From Piscinibacterium candidicorallinum (GTDB lineage: Bacteria > Pseudomonadota > Gammaproteobacteria > Burkholderiales > Burkholderiaceae_C): 64,000 bases of DNA. The stretch spans positions 496,001 through 560,000 of the forward strand of contig NZ_CP180191.1 in NCBI RefSeq assembly GCF_047549485.1. The letters run 5' to 3'. Both the position numbers and the translations under genes were made by a program. Shown here in pieces: positions 17,126 through 26,093 of this stretch. The first letter of the stretch is position 1. Each line of letters starts with the position of its first letter. A model generated the notes under the pieces. The model saw only the letters and a list, made by a program, of their open reading frames with translations, had not been told where the DNA came from and ran no database searches.

Positions 17126-18535
17126 TCAGCGGTTCATCGAATTGATCAGGTTGGCCAGTGGCGACATGGCAGCCTGGATGCTGGAGAGCTGCGAGTCCAG
17201 AGAGCCGTATTGCTGTCGCAGGCGCTGCTCGGTGAGTTGCAGGCGCTCGTTGAAGCGATCCTGCCGACGCTGGTTGTCGGTGACGTTCTGCCGCCACGCA
17301 GTGATCTGCGTGCTGACCGAGCCGTCATTGCCGATCAGACCATTGACCAGGTTCACGAAGCGGTCACCAATACCCTGGCTGCTGAAGTTGCCCGCGGTCC
17401 CGTCGCGACTCATCAGATCACGAAACCGCGCCGGGTTCGCCAACGCCTTGTCCACCTCGGTCTGGTTGATGCTCAGCGTGCCGTCGCGGGCGATGTTGAA
17501 CAGCCCTCCTGAGGACAGGCCGCCCGCGTCGTCCACCGCTGGATTGCGCACCATTGCGCGCAACTGGTTCAGCGCATTGACGGCGACGCGCTGACCTTGC
17601 AGAGGTCCGGCCGACTTGTTGCTTGGGTCGTACTTGGTCTGTGCAACCAGCGAGCTGTTGATCGCGTTGTAGGCGGTGACGAACTCGCCCAGCATCTTCT
17701 TGAGCCCGTCACTGTCCGTCGCCACCTGCAGGGTGACTGGCGATGCCGTGGTGTTCTTCAGCGAGATCTCAAGGCCGTCCACAACCCCCGTCACGGTGTT
17801 GGATGCAGAGCGCAGGTCCATGCCATTGAGGCGAAACAGCGCGTCCACGCCGGCTTGAACCTCGCGGGTGGCCGTCGCGGTGGGCGCTGCAGGGCTGTAG
17901 GCCAATGCACCCAGGCCGGGTGCCGGGCTTGCGCCGTCGTCGGTCGCGGTCACGCGGATGAGGCTGCCTTCACCGGATTGCTTGCTGCTCAGCACCAGAC
18001 GTGCACCACCGGCATCGCGCACGATGGACGCGCTTACGCCGGCGCCAGAGGCATTGATTGCATCGCGAATGCCGGCCAAAGTGTTGTTCGCCGGCGAGAT
18101 GGTGACCGTGGTGCCTGTGCCGTTCGGTGTGAATACGCCGCCAGTCATTGCGCCAATTTCAATCTGCAGCGATCCGCTGCCCACGACCGATGACGCATCG
18201 GTGACCGGTGCACTGGCGATCGATTGGGCCGATGCGAGACGCGAGACGGTCAGACTGTAGGTGCCCGGCGTGGCATTGCCGGCCGAGCGCGCCGTGGCCA
18301 CCTTGTCATCGGACGAAGTGAATGTCGAGAGCATCAGGCCATCTGCAGACGCGAGCTTGCGCGCCGCGTCGCGCAGCGACGACAGCTGCGACTGCACCGT
18401 GCCCAGCGCGGAGATGCGCGAATTGATCGATCGAACCTCGGCCTGCATGGATTGCAGGGGCCGGCGTTCGACCGCCATCAGCGAGTCGACGATCGCCGCA
18501 ACGTCGATGTTTCCGCCGCCTACAGCAGAGACCAT
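17126..18535 (-). CDS. fliD: Flagellar filament cap protein FliD
   Basis: A 469-residue cap protein that folds exported flagellin onto the filament tip. The N-terminus (GGGNIDVAAIVDSLMAVERR) and early coiled-coil region (ISALGTVQSQLSSLRDAARK) are typical. The variable middle carries the FliD domain, and the C-terminal helical part contains NDGSVSTQITAWRQNVTDNQ, RFNERLQLTEQRLRQQYGSL and the tail SPLANLINSMNR. No truncation is seen. A FliA-type promoter sits immediately upstream, and the gene lies 125 bp after the proximal flagellin gene, from which a hairpin separates it. Confidence 0.96.
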   Translation of the reverse strand: MVSAVGGGNIDVAAIVDSLMAVERRPLQSMQAEVRSINSRISALGTVQSQLSSLRDAARKLASADGLMLSTFTSSDDKVATARSAGNATPGTYSLTVSRLASAQSIASAPVTDASSVVGSGSLQIEIGAMTGGVFTPNGTGTTVTISPANNTLAGIRDAINASGAGVSASIVRDAGGARLVLSSKQSGEGSLIRVTATDDGASPAPGLGALAYSPAAPTATATREVQAGVDALFRLNGMDLRSASNTVTGVVDGLEISLKNTTASPVTLQVATDSDGLKKMLGEFVTAYNAINSSLVAQTKYDPSNKSAGPLQGQRVAVNALNQLRAMVRNPAVDDAGGLSSGGLFNIARDGTLSINQTEVDKALANPARFRDLMSRDGTAGNFSSQGIGDRFVNLVNGLIGNDGSVSTQITAWRQNVTDNQRRQDRFNERLQLTEQRLRQQYGSLDSQLSSIQAAMSPLANLINSMNR

Positions 18536-18562
18536 GTCCAGTTCCTCATGTCACTGTTTCGT

Positions 18563-18589
18563 TTATCGGTGCACGGCGTGACGACTTGA
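18563..18589 (-). promoter_or_regulatory. FliA (sigma-28) type promoter for fliD
   Basis: Minus-strand TCAAGTCG (18589-18582) and ACCGATAA (18570-18563) with an 11-bp spacer. The -10 ends 28 bp before the fliD ATG, so the leader would be short, about 20 nt. Confidence 0.75.
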
Positions 18590-18614
18590 GCGCCACTCGG
18601 CATGCCGACAAACG

Positions 18615-18640
18615 AAACAGGCCGGCATGCCGGCCCGTTT
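18615..18640 (-). terminator. Hairpin after the proximal flagellin gene
   Basis: AAACAGGCCGGC and GCCGGCCCGTTT (18615-18640) form a nearly perfect GC-rich palindrome 20 bp after the flagellin stop. The minus strand runs into TTTCGTTTGTC, a moderate T-rich tail, so it probably ends the flagellin transcript before fliD. Confidence 0.7.
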
Positions 18641-18660
18641 GCCTGGATCCACCGCGCCGA

Positions 18661-19509
18661 TCAGCCGCGCAGCAGGCTGAGCACGCCCTGGGGCAGCTGG
18701 TTCGCCTGCGAGAGCATGGCGTTGCCGGCCTGCTGCAGCACCTGGGCACGCGACAGGTTGGCGGTTTCCGCCGCGAAGTCAGCGTCCATGATGCGGCTCT
18801 TGGCTGCTGTTTGGTTTTCGCGTGCGACCTGCAGGCTGGAAATCACGGACTGGAAGCGGTTCTGCGTGGCACCGAACAGGGCACGTTCGCTGTTGATGCG
18901 GTTCAGTGCGGCATCCAGGTTGTCGATCACGGTGGCGATCGACGTGGCGGTGGCCGTGCTGTTGATCGTCGCGGTACTCACCGTAACGGCAGCGATTGAA
19001 CCGTCGGTCACCATGTTGTTCGTGGTCACGGTGATCGAATCGTTTACCGTTGTTCCAGCGCCGATCTGGAATGTGGTGGCACCGGCGGAGGCGCCCAGGA
19101 TCGAGATCCCGTTGAAGGTGGTGCCTGCGAGTACGCGGCCGACTTCGGACTGCAGCTCGGCGAATTCGCGCTGCAGTGCGTCCTTGTCACCCGGCGAGTT
19201 GGTGCCGTTGCGCGCCTGCAGGGCAAGCTCGCGCATGCGCTGCATGGCCTCGGAGGCCTGGCCCAGCGCGCCTTCGGCGACCTGCGCCAGCGAGATGCCG
19301 TCGGCGGCGTTGCGCAGGGCAACGCTCATGCCGCGTGCCTGGGCATTCATGCGCTCTGCGATTGCGAGGCCTGCTGCGTCGTCCTTGGCGCTGTTCACGC
19401 GCAAGCCAGTGGACAGGCGCTGGATCGAGGTGGCCAGCGACGCCTGCGTCGTGCTGACGTTGCGCTGTGCATTGAGTGAAGCAAGGTTGGTGTTGATGAC
19501 CTGAGACAT
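18661..19509 (-). CDS. fliC: Flagellin (proximal copy)
   Basis: A 282-residue filament protein. The conserved D0/D1 ends are complete: MSQVINTNLASLNAQRNVST and LSTGLRVNSAKDDAAGLAIA at the N-terminus, and AAKSRIMDADFAAETANLSR, VLQQAGNAMLSQANQLPQGV at the C-terminus. The variable D2/D3 part is reduced to a short middle rich in Thr/Ser (about residues 125-185), the likely place for O-glycosylation. It is very close to the second flagellin upstream at 19834. I see no convincing sigma-28 site in the 324 bp before it, unlike the distal copy. Which copy is the main filament protein is not visible. Confidence 0.96.
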   Translation of the reverse strand: MSQVINTNLASLNAQRNVSTTQASLATSIQRLSTGLRVNSAKDDAAGLAIAERMNAQARGMSVALRNAADGISLAQVAEGALGQASEAMQRMRELALQARNGTNSPGDKDALQREFAELQSEVGRVLAGTTFNGISILGASAGATTFQIGAGTTVNDSITVTTNNMVTDGSIAAVTVSTATINSTATATSIATVIDNLDAALNRINSERALFGATQNRFQSVISSLQVARENQTAAKSRIMDADFAAETANLSRAQVLQQAGNAMLSQANQLPQGVLSLLRG

Positions 19510-19833
19510 GGCTGAAGCTCCAATAAAGTGAATCGTTCAAGCCCGGTGAATACGTACCGGGACCAGCCCCCTGCCCGACCCGATCATCCGTGCAGCGTCA
19601 CAGGACGGCCAGGGGTCTGGGTCAGTACGTCCACGCAGCGCGCAGAGACGTACAGCCAAGAGTTCCAGAGGACTCGATGTCACATTAGGCGAGCGTCAGT
19701 TCTCGCGGTCGATCGAAAAACGACGAAAACCCGGCGCAGTTTTGCACCGGGTACCGCCGTCAGGCTGCCAGCACTTCGGCAGCCTGCTGGGCACGCGCAG
19801 GCGGAACACCTGCGCGAACCGCTTGCGCGCCGA
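19510..19833. other. Intergenic region between the two flagellin genes
   Basis: No gene is supported here. It contains the terminator of the distal flagellin gene (19729-19752). Before the proximal gene there is a plausible ribosome site (TTGGAG on the minus strand about 9 bp before its ATG) but no sigma-28 or sigma-54 type promoter that I can recognise. Confidence 0.6.
19729..19752 (-). terminator. Terminator of the distal flagellin gene
   Basis: On the minus strand ACCCGGTGCAAAACTGCGCCGGGT folds into a hairpin and is followed directly by TTTCGTCGTTTTT, a classical intrinsic terminator about 80 bp after the flagellin stop. Confidence 0.85.
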
Positions 19834-20676
19834 TCAGCGCAGCAGAGCCAGAACGCCCTGCGGCAACTGGTTGGCCTGCGAGAGCATCGCGTTGCCAGCC
19901 TGCTGCAGCACCTGGGAGCGCGACAGGTTGGCCGTTTCAGCCGCGAAGTCCGCATCCATGATCCGGCTCTTGGCGGCCGACTGGCTTTCACGAGCCACTT
20001 GCAGGTTGTTGATCACCGACTGGAAGCGGTTCTGCGATGCACCGAACAGAGCACGCTCGCTGTTGACGCGGTTGATGGCGGCATCGATGTTGTCGATCAC
20101 GGTCGCCAGCGAGGTCGCCGTCGCGGTGCTGTTGATCGTGGCGGTGCTGGCTGTGACGGCGGAGATAGAGCCATCGGTCACCATGTTGTTGGTGGTGATG
20201 GTGATCGAGTCGTTGGCCGTCGTCCCTGCGCCGACCTGGAACACCGTCGCACCCGCTGACGCGCCCAGGATGGTCACGCCGTTGAAGGTCGTGCCGCCAA
20301 GCACGCGGCCGATCTCGGACTGCAGTTCGGCGAACTCGCGTTGCAGAGAGTCCTTGTCGCTGGGCGAATTGGTGCCATTGCGAGCCTGGAGGGCCAGTTC
20401 ACGCATGCGTTGCAGAGCATCGCCCGCCTGACCGAGCGCGCCTTCAGCGGTCTGCGCCAGCGAGATGCCGTCCGCTGCATTGCGCAGGCCGACGTTCATG
20501 CCGCGCACCTGAGCGTTCATACGCTCGGCGATGGCCAGACCCGCGGCGTCGTCCTTGGCGCTGTTGATGCGCAGGCCGGTGGACAGACGCTGGATCGAGG
20601 TGGCCAGCGAGCTCTGGGTAGAGGTGACATTGCGCTGCGCGTTGAGCGAAGCGATGTTCGTGTTGATGACTTGCAT
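19834..20676 (-). CDS. fliC: Flagellin (distal copy)
   Basis: A 280-residue flagellin with the same architecture as the proximal copy: conserved N-terminal (MQVINTNIASLNAQRNVTST) and C-terminal (ADFAAETANLSRSQVLQQAG) helices and a short Thr/Ser-rich centre with no D2/D3 domains. The two proteins differ at scattered positions only. This copy has a good ribosome site (TTAAGGAGTTTCGAAAATG) and a sigma-28 promoter about 300 bp upstream, implying a long untranslated leader. The adjacent glycosylation genes suggest the central Ser/Thr residues may be modified. Confidence 0.96.
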   Translation of the reverse strand: MQVINTNIASLNAQRNVTSTQSSLATSIQRLSTGLRINSAKDDAAGLAIAERMNAQVRGMNVGLRNAADGISLAQTAEGALGQAGDALQRMRELALQARNGTNSPSDKDSLQREFAELQSEIGRVLGGTTFNGVTILGASAGATVFQVGAGTTANDSITITTNNMVTDGSISAVTASTATINSTATATSLATVIDNIDAAINRVNSERALFGASQNRFQSVINNLQVARESQSAAKSRIMDADFAAETANLSRSQVLQQAGNAMLSQANQLPQGVLALLR

Positions 20677-21160
20677 TTTCGAAACTCCTTAACTGAGACA
20701 AACCCAACCCGGTTGCCAATTCAGGCCGGATTACCGGGACCTTGACCCCGACACCGCGGGGAATCTCGGCGCACTGCCTTGCCGAGAAGCCTGCCCCGCA
20801 CTCAGTGGGGGTCGGGCCACGGAGCGGTTGAGAAGTCCGTTCCGTTGGGCAGTGTTTCGGCCCCCTGTCAAGAAACTTGAGGCAAAGCGATGCGTGCCTC
20901 GATTCATCGGCCATGTGGATGAAGCGGAGCAGATGCACTTGCGCGCCCATCGCAAGTGCCGCCTTGTTCAGACGCGCACGCATTCGGCAGTTCGCGGTGG
21001 AACTTGAGTCGGCGCAAACACACGGCGTGTGTCGGACCATCAACATCTGCCAGATGCCGAACTGCGCGGCTTGTGTCGTGCTGTTCGATCGATCTGCTAC
21101 GGGGCAGCGACCTACAGTTTGTGGAGTTCCGTGCCAAACCGGCCGCAAATCCATAGATGA
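20677..21160. other. Long flagellin leader and divergent intergenic region
   Basis: No coding sequence is convincing in these 484 bp. The right part holds the sigma-28 promoter for the distal flagellin. The left 295 bp would be its leader, which contains GC-rich self-complementary stretches (for example around 20745-20815). A promoter for the rightward gene at 21161 is not evident. Confidence 0.6.
20981..21007 (-). promoter_or_regulatory. FliA (sigma-28) type promoter for the distal flagellin gene
   Basis: Minus-strand TCAAGTTC (21007-21000) and GCCGAATG (20988-20981) with an 11-bp spacer. The only such site between the flagellin and the rightward glycosylation genes, it points at the flagellin and would give a leader of about 295 nt. 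Confidence 0.7.
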
Positions 21161-23086
21161 ATGTCCACCATGAGCAAGCGATCTGGAATTCGACCCCTGC
21201 GCGCAGATCGGTCTGCAACGACCGAGCACGTTGCACGCGCCATGGCTGCGCAACAGTGGCAGCAAGCCGAGAAGCAGCTCCATGCCGCCGCGCGGGTGCA
21301 GCCCGACGATGATTGGGTGCTGCTCAATCTGGCGCAGGTCACGCGCAAGCAAGGCCGTCTGGCCGAGGCGATCGACTACGCGACCCGAGCTCTTCGAGCG
21401 CAGCCGGGCCTGGCAATTGCGCGCCGAATTCGCGCCGACTGTCTGCGCCAGCAGGCGCGATACGCCGAAGCCAGCATGGACTACGCACAGATTGCAGACT
21501 CGGACTGTCAGGACGCTGAGCTGCTGGTCGAGGCCGGGCTGTGCTTCATGTCCGCGCAACGCTTCCAGGACAGCATCGGCGCCTATCTCCGGGCAATGAC
21601 AATCGCCCCCGACCTTGCCCGCGCGCACATGGGCCTGGGCGGCACGCTGCGGATGATCGGCATGTATCAGGAAGCGGCAGAGAGCTTTCGAACCGCCTAT
21701 TTGCTGGAGCCACGCCTGATCCAGCATCTGGGTCACACCATCTTCAATCACCAACTGGCGTGCTCGTGGGGGAGCATGGGCGCTGATTTGAAGGCGCTCG
21801 ACGAGGGCCTGCGCGCCGACCACGCCCTGACCGTCGACCCGTTCATCGGCATGGCCGCAGGCCTGAATGCGGAGATGCAGCGGGTACTCAACAGCCGCGT
21901 TGCACGGCAGATCTGTGATCCGATCAAGCCGCTTCCCGCTTCCGGTCTGCGCTGGGACGGCACGCGCAGACTGCGTGTGGGCTATGTCTCCGCGGATTTC
22001 TGCAACCACGCCACCATGCTGCTCTGGATCGAGGCTCTTGAACTGCATGATCGCGCTCGCTTCGAGATCTTTCTGTACTCCTACAGCCCGAACGATGGAT
22101 CGGAACTGCGCCGGCGCACGGTGGCTGCCGCCGAACACTTTGTGGAAGTCGGTGAGCTATCCGATCTCCAAGCCGCGCAGCGTATTCGCGACGATCAGAT
22201 CGACATCCTGATTGACCTCAAGGGCTATATCAAGGATGCCCGCCCCGGCATCATGGCCTACCGACCTGCGCCTGTGCAGGCCGCCTTCCTCGCCTACCCG
22301 GGGACCATGGGCAGCCCGGTGCATGACTACGTGATTTCGGATGCCGTCGTTTCGCCCATCGAACTTGCACGCCACTATTCCGAAAAGATTGCACAGCTCC
22401 CTCACTGCTATCAGCCCAATGACCGGCAGCGGCGTATCGGTACCGCCGTGTCTCGCACCTCGCAGGGACTGCCTGAGTCCGGGGTCGTGTTCTGCTGCTT
22501 CAACCAGAACTACAAGATCACGGAGTCCGGGTTTGGATCGTGGATCCGGATCCTTCGCGAGGTGCCCGGCAGTGTGCTCTGGCTGCTCGGTTCGAACCCG
22601 CAAGCTGAACGCAACTTGCGCGCGGCGCTCGAGTCTGCGGGGCTTGATCCGACAAGGATCGTGTTTGCGCCCAAGACCGGGATTGCAGATCATCTGGCTC
22701 GATTGCAGTTGGCCGATCTGTTCCTCGACACCCTGCCGGTCAATGCACACACCACCGCATCGGATGCCTTGTGGGCCGGTGTTCCTGTCCTGACGCAGCA
22801 AGGCGAGGCATTCGCCGCGCGAGTGGCAGCCAGTCTGGTGCGGGCCGTGGGGCAGCCCGAGCTGGTTTGCCAGACTGCGGACCAGTATGTCGAGCTGGCC
22901 GTCGAGCTCGCCAGGTCGCCGCAACAGCTGGCGAATCTGCGTGCCCGGCTGCGTGAGGCGCGAGAGCGCAGCCCCCTGTTTGACAGCAGGCGCTATGCGC
23001 GAGACTTTGAAGCGCTCTTGGTACGCATGGCACAACGCCAAGCGCAAGGTCTGCCACCTGATCATCTCCCGGCCTGTCGCGATTGA
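21161..23086 (+). CDS. TPR domain protein with GT41 (O-GlcNAc transferase-like) domain
   Basis: A 641-residue protein. Residues about 15-210 are tetratricopeptide repeats (ARAMAAQQWQQAEKQLHAAA, DDDWVLLNLAQVTRKQGRLA, LARAHMGLGGTLRMIGMYQE). Residues about 270-620 match the catalytic part of the SPINDLY/O-GlcNAc transferase family GT41, with RLRVGYVSADFCNHATMLLW, IDILIDLKGYIKDARPGIMA, RPAPVQAAFLAYPGTMGSP, VFCCFNQNYKITESGF and HTTASDALWAGVPVLTQQGE. Such proteins next to flagellin genes are good candidates for attaching sugar to flagellin Ser/Thr in the cytoplasm. This is inferred from position. A second ATG nine bases on (MSKRSG) is an equally likely start. Confidence 0.88.
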   Translation: MSTMSKRSGIRPLRADRSATTEHVARAMAAQQWQQAEKQLHAAARVQPDDDWVLLNLAQVTRKQGRLAEAIDYATRALRAQPGLAIARRIRADCLRQQARYAEASMDYAQIADSDCQDAELLVEAGLCFMSAQRFQDSIGAYLRAMTIAPDLARAHMGLGGTLRMIGMYQEAAESFRTAYLLEPRLIQHLGHTIFNHQLACSWGSMGADLKALDEGLRADHALTVDPFIGMAAGLNAEMQRVLNSRVARQICDPIKPLPASGLRWDGTRRLRVGYVSADFCNHATMLLWIEALELHDRARFEIFLYSYSPNDGSELRRRTVAAAEHFVEVGELSDLQAAQRIRDDQIDILIDLKGYIKDARPGIMAYRPAPVQAAFLAYPGTMGSPVHDYVISDAVVSPIELARHYSEKIAQLPHCYQPNDRQRRIGTAVSRTSQGLPESGVVFCCFNQNYKITESGFGSWIRILREVPGSVLWLLGSNPQAERNLRAALESAGLDPTRIVFAPKTGIADHLARLQLADLFLDTLPVNAHTTASDALWAGVPVLTQQGEAFAARVAASLVRAVGQPELVCQTADQYVELAVELARSPQQLANLRARLREARERSPLFDSRRYARDFEALLVRMAQRQAQGLPPDHLPACRD

Positions 23087-23139
23087 GCTTTCTGGTCAGA
23101 CCGGCAGGCTTTAGGCCCGCTTTTTCGAGGATCAGGCGC

Positions 23140-23166
23140 TCAAGTTCCCTCATACGCTGCCACTCA
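23140..23166 (+). promoter_or_regulatory. Possible FliA-type promoter before the glycosylation genes
   Basis: TCAAGTTC (23140-23147), 11 bp, then GCCACTCA (23159-23166). The -35 is good but the -10 matches only in GCC. If real, it would co-express the 959-residue transferase and its followers with flagellin. Confidence 0.35.
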
Positions 23167-23212
23167 GTCTGAATGAGCCAGCGCTGGCTCGCTTCATGAG
23201 AAGGCCCCTGCC

Positions 23213-26092
23213 ATGAGTGAACTGCCCCGCGTCCATCTGACCGTCATCCAGCCGGCTGGCTATGTCCACTCGCTGGGCTTTGTGGATCAGGCACGATTTG
23301 TGGGCTATCAGATTGAGCGCTTCGGTGCAGAGGTGAGCTTCGCCAAGAACCGGCTGCGCCATGACGCTGTCAACATTGTGTTCGGCGCCCACCTCGGCTT
23401 TGACCCTACATTGCGCGAGCGCAATGCATGCATGTTCTTCAATCTGGAGCAGCTCGGGCCCGGTGGAGCGCCGGTCAGCGCTGAATATCTTTCCTTGCTG
23501 CGCACCTCTGCGGTCATCGACTACGACTCCGGCAACGTTTCGGCCTACTGCTCGACGCCGGCCGATGTCCCGCTGGTGCCCTTTCTCAACGCGCCCTATT
23601 TGAAGCAGGATGCCCCGGCGCTGGAAGACCGGCCGATCGACCTGCTGTTCTTCGGGAGCATGAATGAGCGGCGACGCCATTTCATTGAACGGATCGAGTC
23701 GAACGGCGTGTCCGTCAGCACCTTTGACGGTGTCGTCTATGGGCCCGAGCGCGATCAGTACATCCGGCAGGCCAAGGCGGTACTCAACTGCAGCTTCTAC
23801 GAGACCAGCCGCTTCGAACAGGTACGGGCATCGCACTGCCTGTCGCTCGGAACGCCCGTCATTTCCGAACGACGCGCGGCCCTGAGTCCGCCTGCCGCGT
23901 TCGAAGACGCGGTCTTCTGGCTGGATACACAACAGCCTGAGCTGTTCTTTCAAGGGTTCTTCGGCAGTACCGACTTCTACGCTTCGGCAAGGCAAAAGCT
24001 TGCAGGCTTCGAGCGTCTTGACCCCGTTGAGGCCTATGCGGACTTGATGGCATTTGCGGCCGGCTTCTACCGTGGCCACTCGTCGTCACGCTCCGTTCAT
24101 GCGCTCCAGCCCGCCAAGATCCACATGCTCGGGGGGCGAGAGTATCGGCTCGGTTGGTGCAACGTGTCGGCTGACGAGTCGCAAGCGCCTGATCTGATTC
24201 TGGATCTCGCGAGACCGCAAGCCTTCCCGATCCACGGTGAGTCGCCATGGACAGGGCAGATCGAGATGGCCCCAGAGGGTGCGGAATTGATTGACGCTGG
24301 TGACGCCCCCGCCTATGCCGACGACATTGCACACTTCATGCGCAATGCCTTGAGCATGCTGGCCGAAGGGGGGCAGCTGCACATCGACGTGCCGGTCGGC
24401 GACTCCACGTACTCTGCGCATGATCCGCGCATCAAGCGCCAATTCACGGAACACTCCTGGCACATCTTCTGCGAAGGCGCTGCAAAGCTCGGCTGGATCG
24501 ACGCACGGTTCGAGCGAGCCGAGCTGACGTGGGTCGATGCACATGGCCAGCCTGCGTCGGTTCAGAGCGCAGCACGCATGCGCCTCGTGCTGAGAAAGCG
24601 CTTGGCGACCCCGGCAGAACGCACACTTGCGCGCGTCATGCGGCAGGACTTTGGAAGCTTCGATGACGTTCCTTCCTCAGCGAAGGATCCGCGCGTTCAA
24701 CCGCAGTCTGTTGATGTGGACGAAGTGCGAGTCCGCGTGGAGTCAGGAACCCACCACGCGTTGACACCTTCGACTGTCGTACCGGTCGAGCCTGCGCCTC
24801 TTGCGCTCCAGGCCACCGCTGAAGTTGAACGCGCCCAGGCGCTGCACGCTGCAGGCCGGCATGCAGACGCGCTCTGGCTGATTGCCGACAGCGTCAACAA
24901 GACGTTCATGGCGCCCGGTGTTGCCCACCACAGTCTGTACTACCCCGGGTTCGACCAGATCCTCGAGCGCATGGCCTACTCCATGGCCGCGCAGCACCGC
25001 GGCGCGAAGACTCGTGCGACACAGGCAAATCACCTTTTAATTGCCACGGAGCTCTATGAGCTGGGCGGCCACTCCAAAATCGTCGAAGAGCTTTGCAAGG
25101 AGCTCGAGAACCCCGTGCTTGTGCTGACAGATCTGTTCGGCCACATAAATCGGAATCCCGAAGGTTTTGCGTGGATCGAAAGCCGACTGGCGGGTGCTCA
25201 AGTACTCACGCTTTCGCCCGGCGATCTGTGGCAGAAGTCTGGCGACCTTCATGAGCTTGTGCGTCAACTGCAGCCGAGAAGCGTGTGGTATCTCTCACAT
25301 CACCAGGATCCGATCCCCTTCGTGGGAACCTTGGGTGCGGGCAGTGTGAGTCGTGCGTTTGTTCATCACTGTGACCACAATCCGAGCCTGGGCGCGAGCC
25401 TGAAGAGCGTCCGCCATGTGGACATCACCGACAAGCTGCAGGAGACCTGCTCTCAGTTTCATGGCGCCGATACTGAGTTGCTGCGCCTCTATGTTGCGGA
25501 TCAGGGTAGACGCCCGACGACGGCAGTCAGTGGCAACGCCTTTTCGACAGTTACTGCGGGGCGCTCCGGCAAGTTCTCACAGACCGGCCCGGTGGCTTTA
25601 TCGCGGATCATCGGCACGGCGCTCGGTGCGACCTCCGGGCTTCACTATCACATCGGTCCGCTAGAAGCGGAGTGGGAGCGCGAGGTCCGAACGACGCTGC
25701 AGGCTGCGGGTATCGATCCATCGCGCTTTGTCGCGGTCGGTGCAGTGCCGTCTCTGTGGGAGTCACTCAAGGCAATCGACGTGGCCGTCTATATCGGCTC
25801 GGCGCCCGTGTCTGGGGGGCGCGGCGGTGTCGAGGCTCAGGGGTGCGGTCTGCCCGTTCTGTTCTATACCGGATTTGAGCAAGGGTCGTTGCTGGCGGAC
25901 TATTCATCCTACGCCGACGCAAAGCTCGGCTGGAGCACATGTGAGGAACTCGCGGAGAGGCTGATCGACGTCAGCGTGGACTACGAACAGCACAGTGATG
26001 CCGCGCGTGCCTTCTATGCAGAGCACTTCTCTCGTGGTGGCTTCACACGGACCGTCCGGCGGCTGATCCGCGGAGCGTCCAAGGCGGCCTGA
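23213..26092 (+). CDS. Multidomain glycosyltransferase/methyltransferase-like protein
   Basis: A 959-residue protein of at least three parts. Residues 1-300 look like a CgeB-type glycosyltransferase (RPIDLLFFGSMNERRRHFIE, LNCSFYETSRFEQVRASHCL, GTPVISERRAAL). Residues about 305-465 resemble the later half of a class I methyltransferase (DLILDLARPQAF, ADDIAHFMRNALSMLAEGGQ, HIDVPVGDSTYSAHDPRIKR) but without a clear glycine-rich SAM loop. Residues about 540-959 form a GT-B-like transferase with GGRGGVEAQGCGLPVLFYTG near the nucleotide-sugar site. The place next to flagellin and the GT41 gene suggests flagellin glycan assembly; acceptor and sugar are unknown. The ATG at 23213 lies after a run of AAGGCCCCTGCC, a weak ribosome site. 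Confidence 0.75.
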   Translation: MSELPRVHLTVIQPAGYVHSLGFVDQARFVGYQIERFGAEVSFAKNRLRHDAVNIVFGAHLGFDPTLRERNACMFFNLEQLGPGGAPVSAEYLSLLRTSAVIDYDSGNVSAYCSTPADVPLVPFLNAPYLKQDAPALEDRPIDLLFFGSMNERRRHFIERIESNGVSVSTFDGVVYGPERDQYIRQAKAVLNCSFYETSRFEQVRASHCLSLGTPVISERRAALSPPAAFEDAVFWLDTQQPELFFQGFFGSTDFYASARQKLAGFERLDPVEAYADLMAFAAGFYRGHSSSRSVHALQPAKIHMLGGREYRLGWCNVSADESQAPDLILDLARPQAFPIHGESPWTGQIEMAPEGAELIDAGDAPAYADDIAHFMRNALSMLAEGGQLHIDVPVGDSTYSAHDPRIKRQFTEHSWHIFCEGAAKLGWIDARFERAELTWVDAHGQPASVQSAARMRLVLRKRLATPAERTLARVMRQDFGSFDDVPSSAKDPRVQPQSVDVDEVRVRVESGTHHALTPSTVVPVEPAPLALQATAEVERAQALHAAGRHADALWLIADSVNKTFMAPGVAHHSLYYPGFDQILERMAYSMAAQHRGAKTRATQANHLLIATELYELGGHSKIVEELCKELENPVLVLTDLFGHINRNPEGFAWIESRLAGAQVLTLSPGDLWQKSGDLHELVRQLQPRSVWYLSHHQDPIPFVGTLGAGSVSRAFVHHCDHNPSLGASLKSVRHVDITDKLQETCSQFHGADTELLRLYVADQGRRPTTAVSGNAFSTVTAGRSGKFSQTGPVALSRIIGTALGATSGLHYHIGPLEAEWEREVRTTLQAAGIDPSRFVAVGAVPSLWESLKAIDVAVYIGSAPVSGGRGGVEAQGCGLPVLFYTGFEQGSLLADYSSYADAKLGWSTCEELAERLIDVSVDYEQHSDAARAFYAEHFSRGGFTRTVRRLIRGASKAA

Positions 26093-26093
26093 C

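Noticed and set aside
20444..22138. 564-codon minus-strand frame over the flagellin start and the TPR gene
   Set aside because: Its right part is antisense to a clear GT41/TPR gene and its left part overlaps flagellin out of frame.
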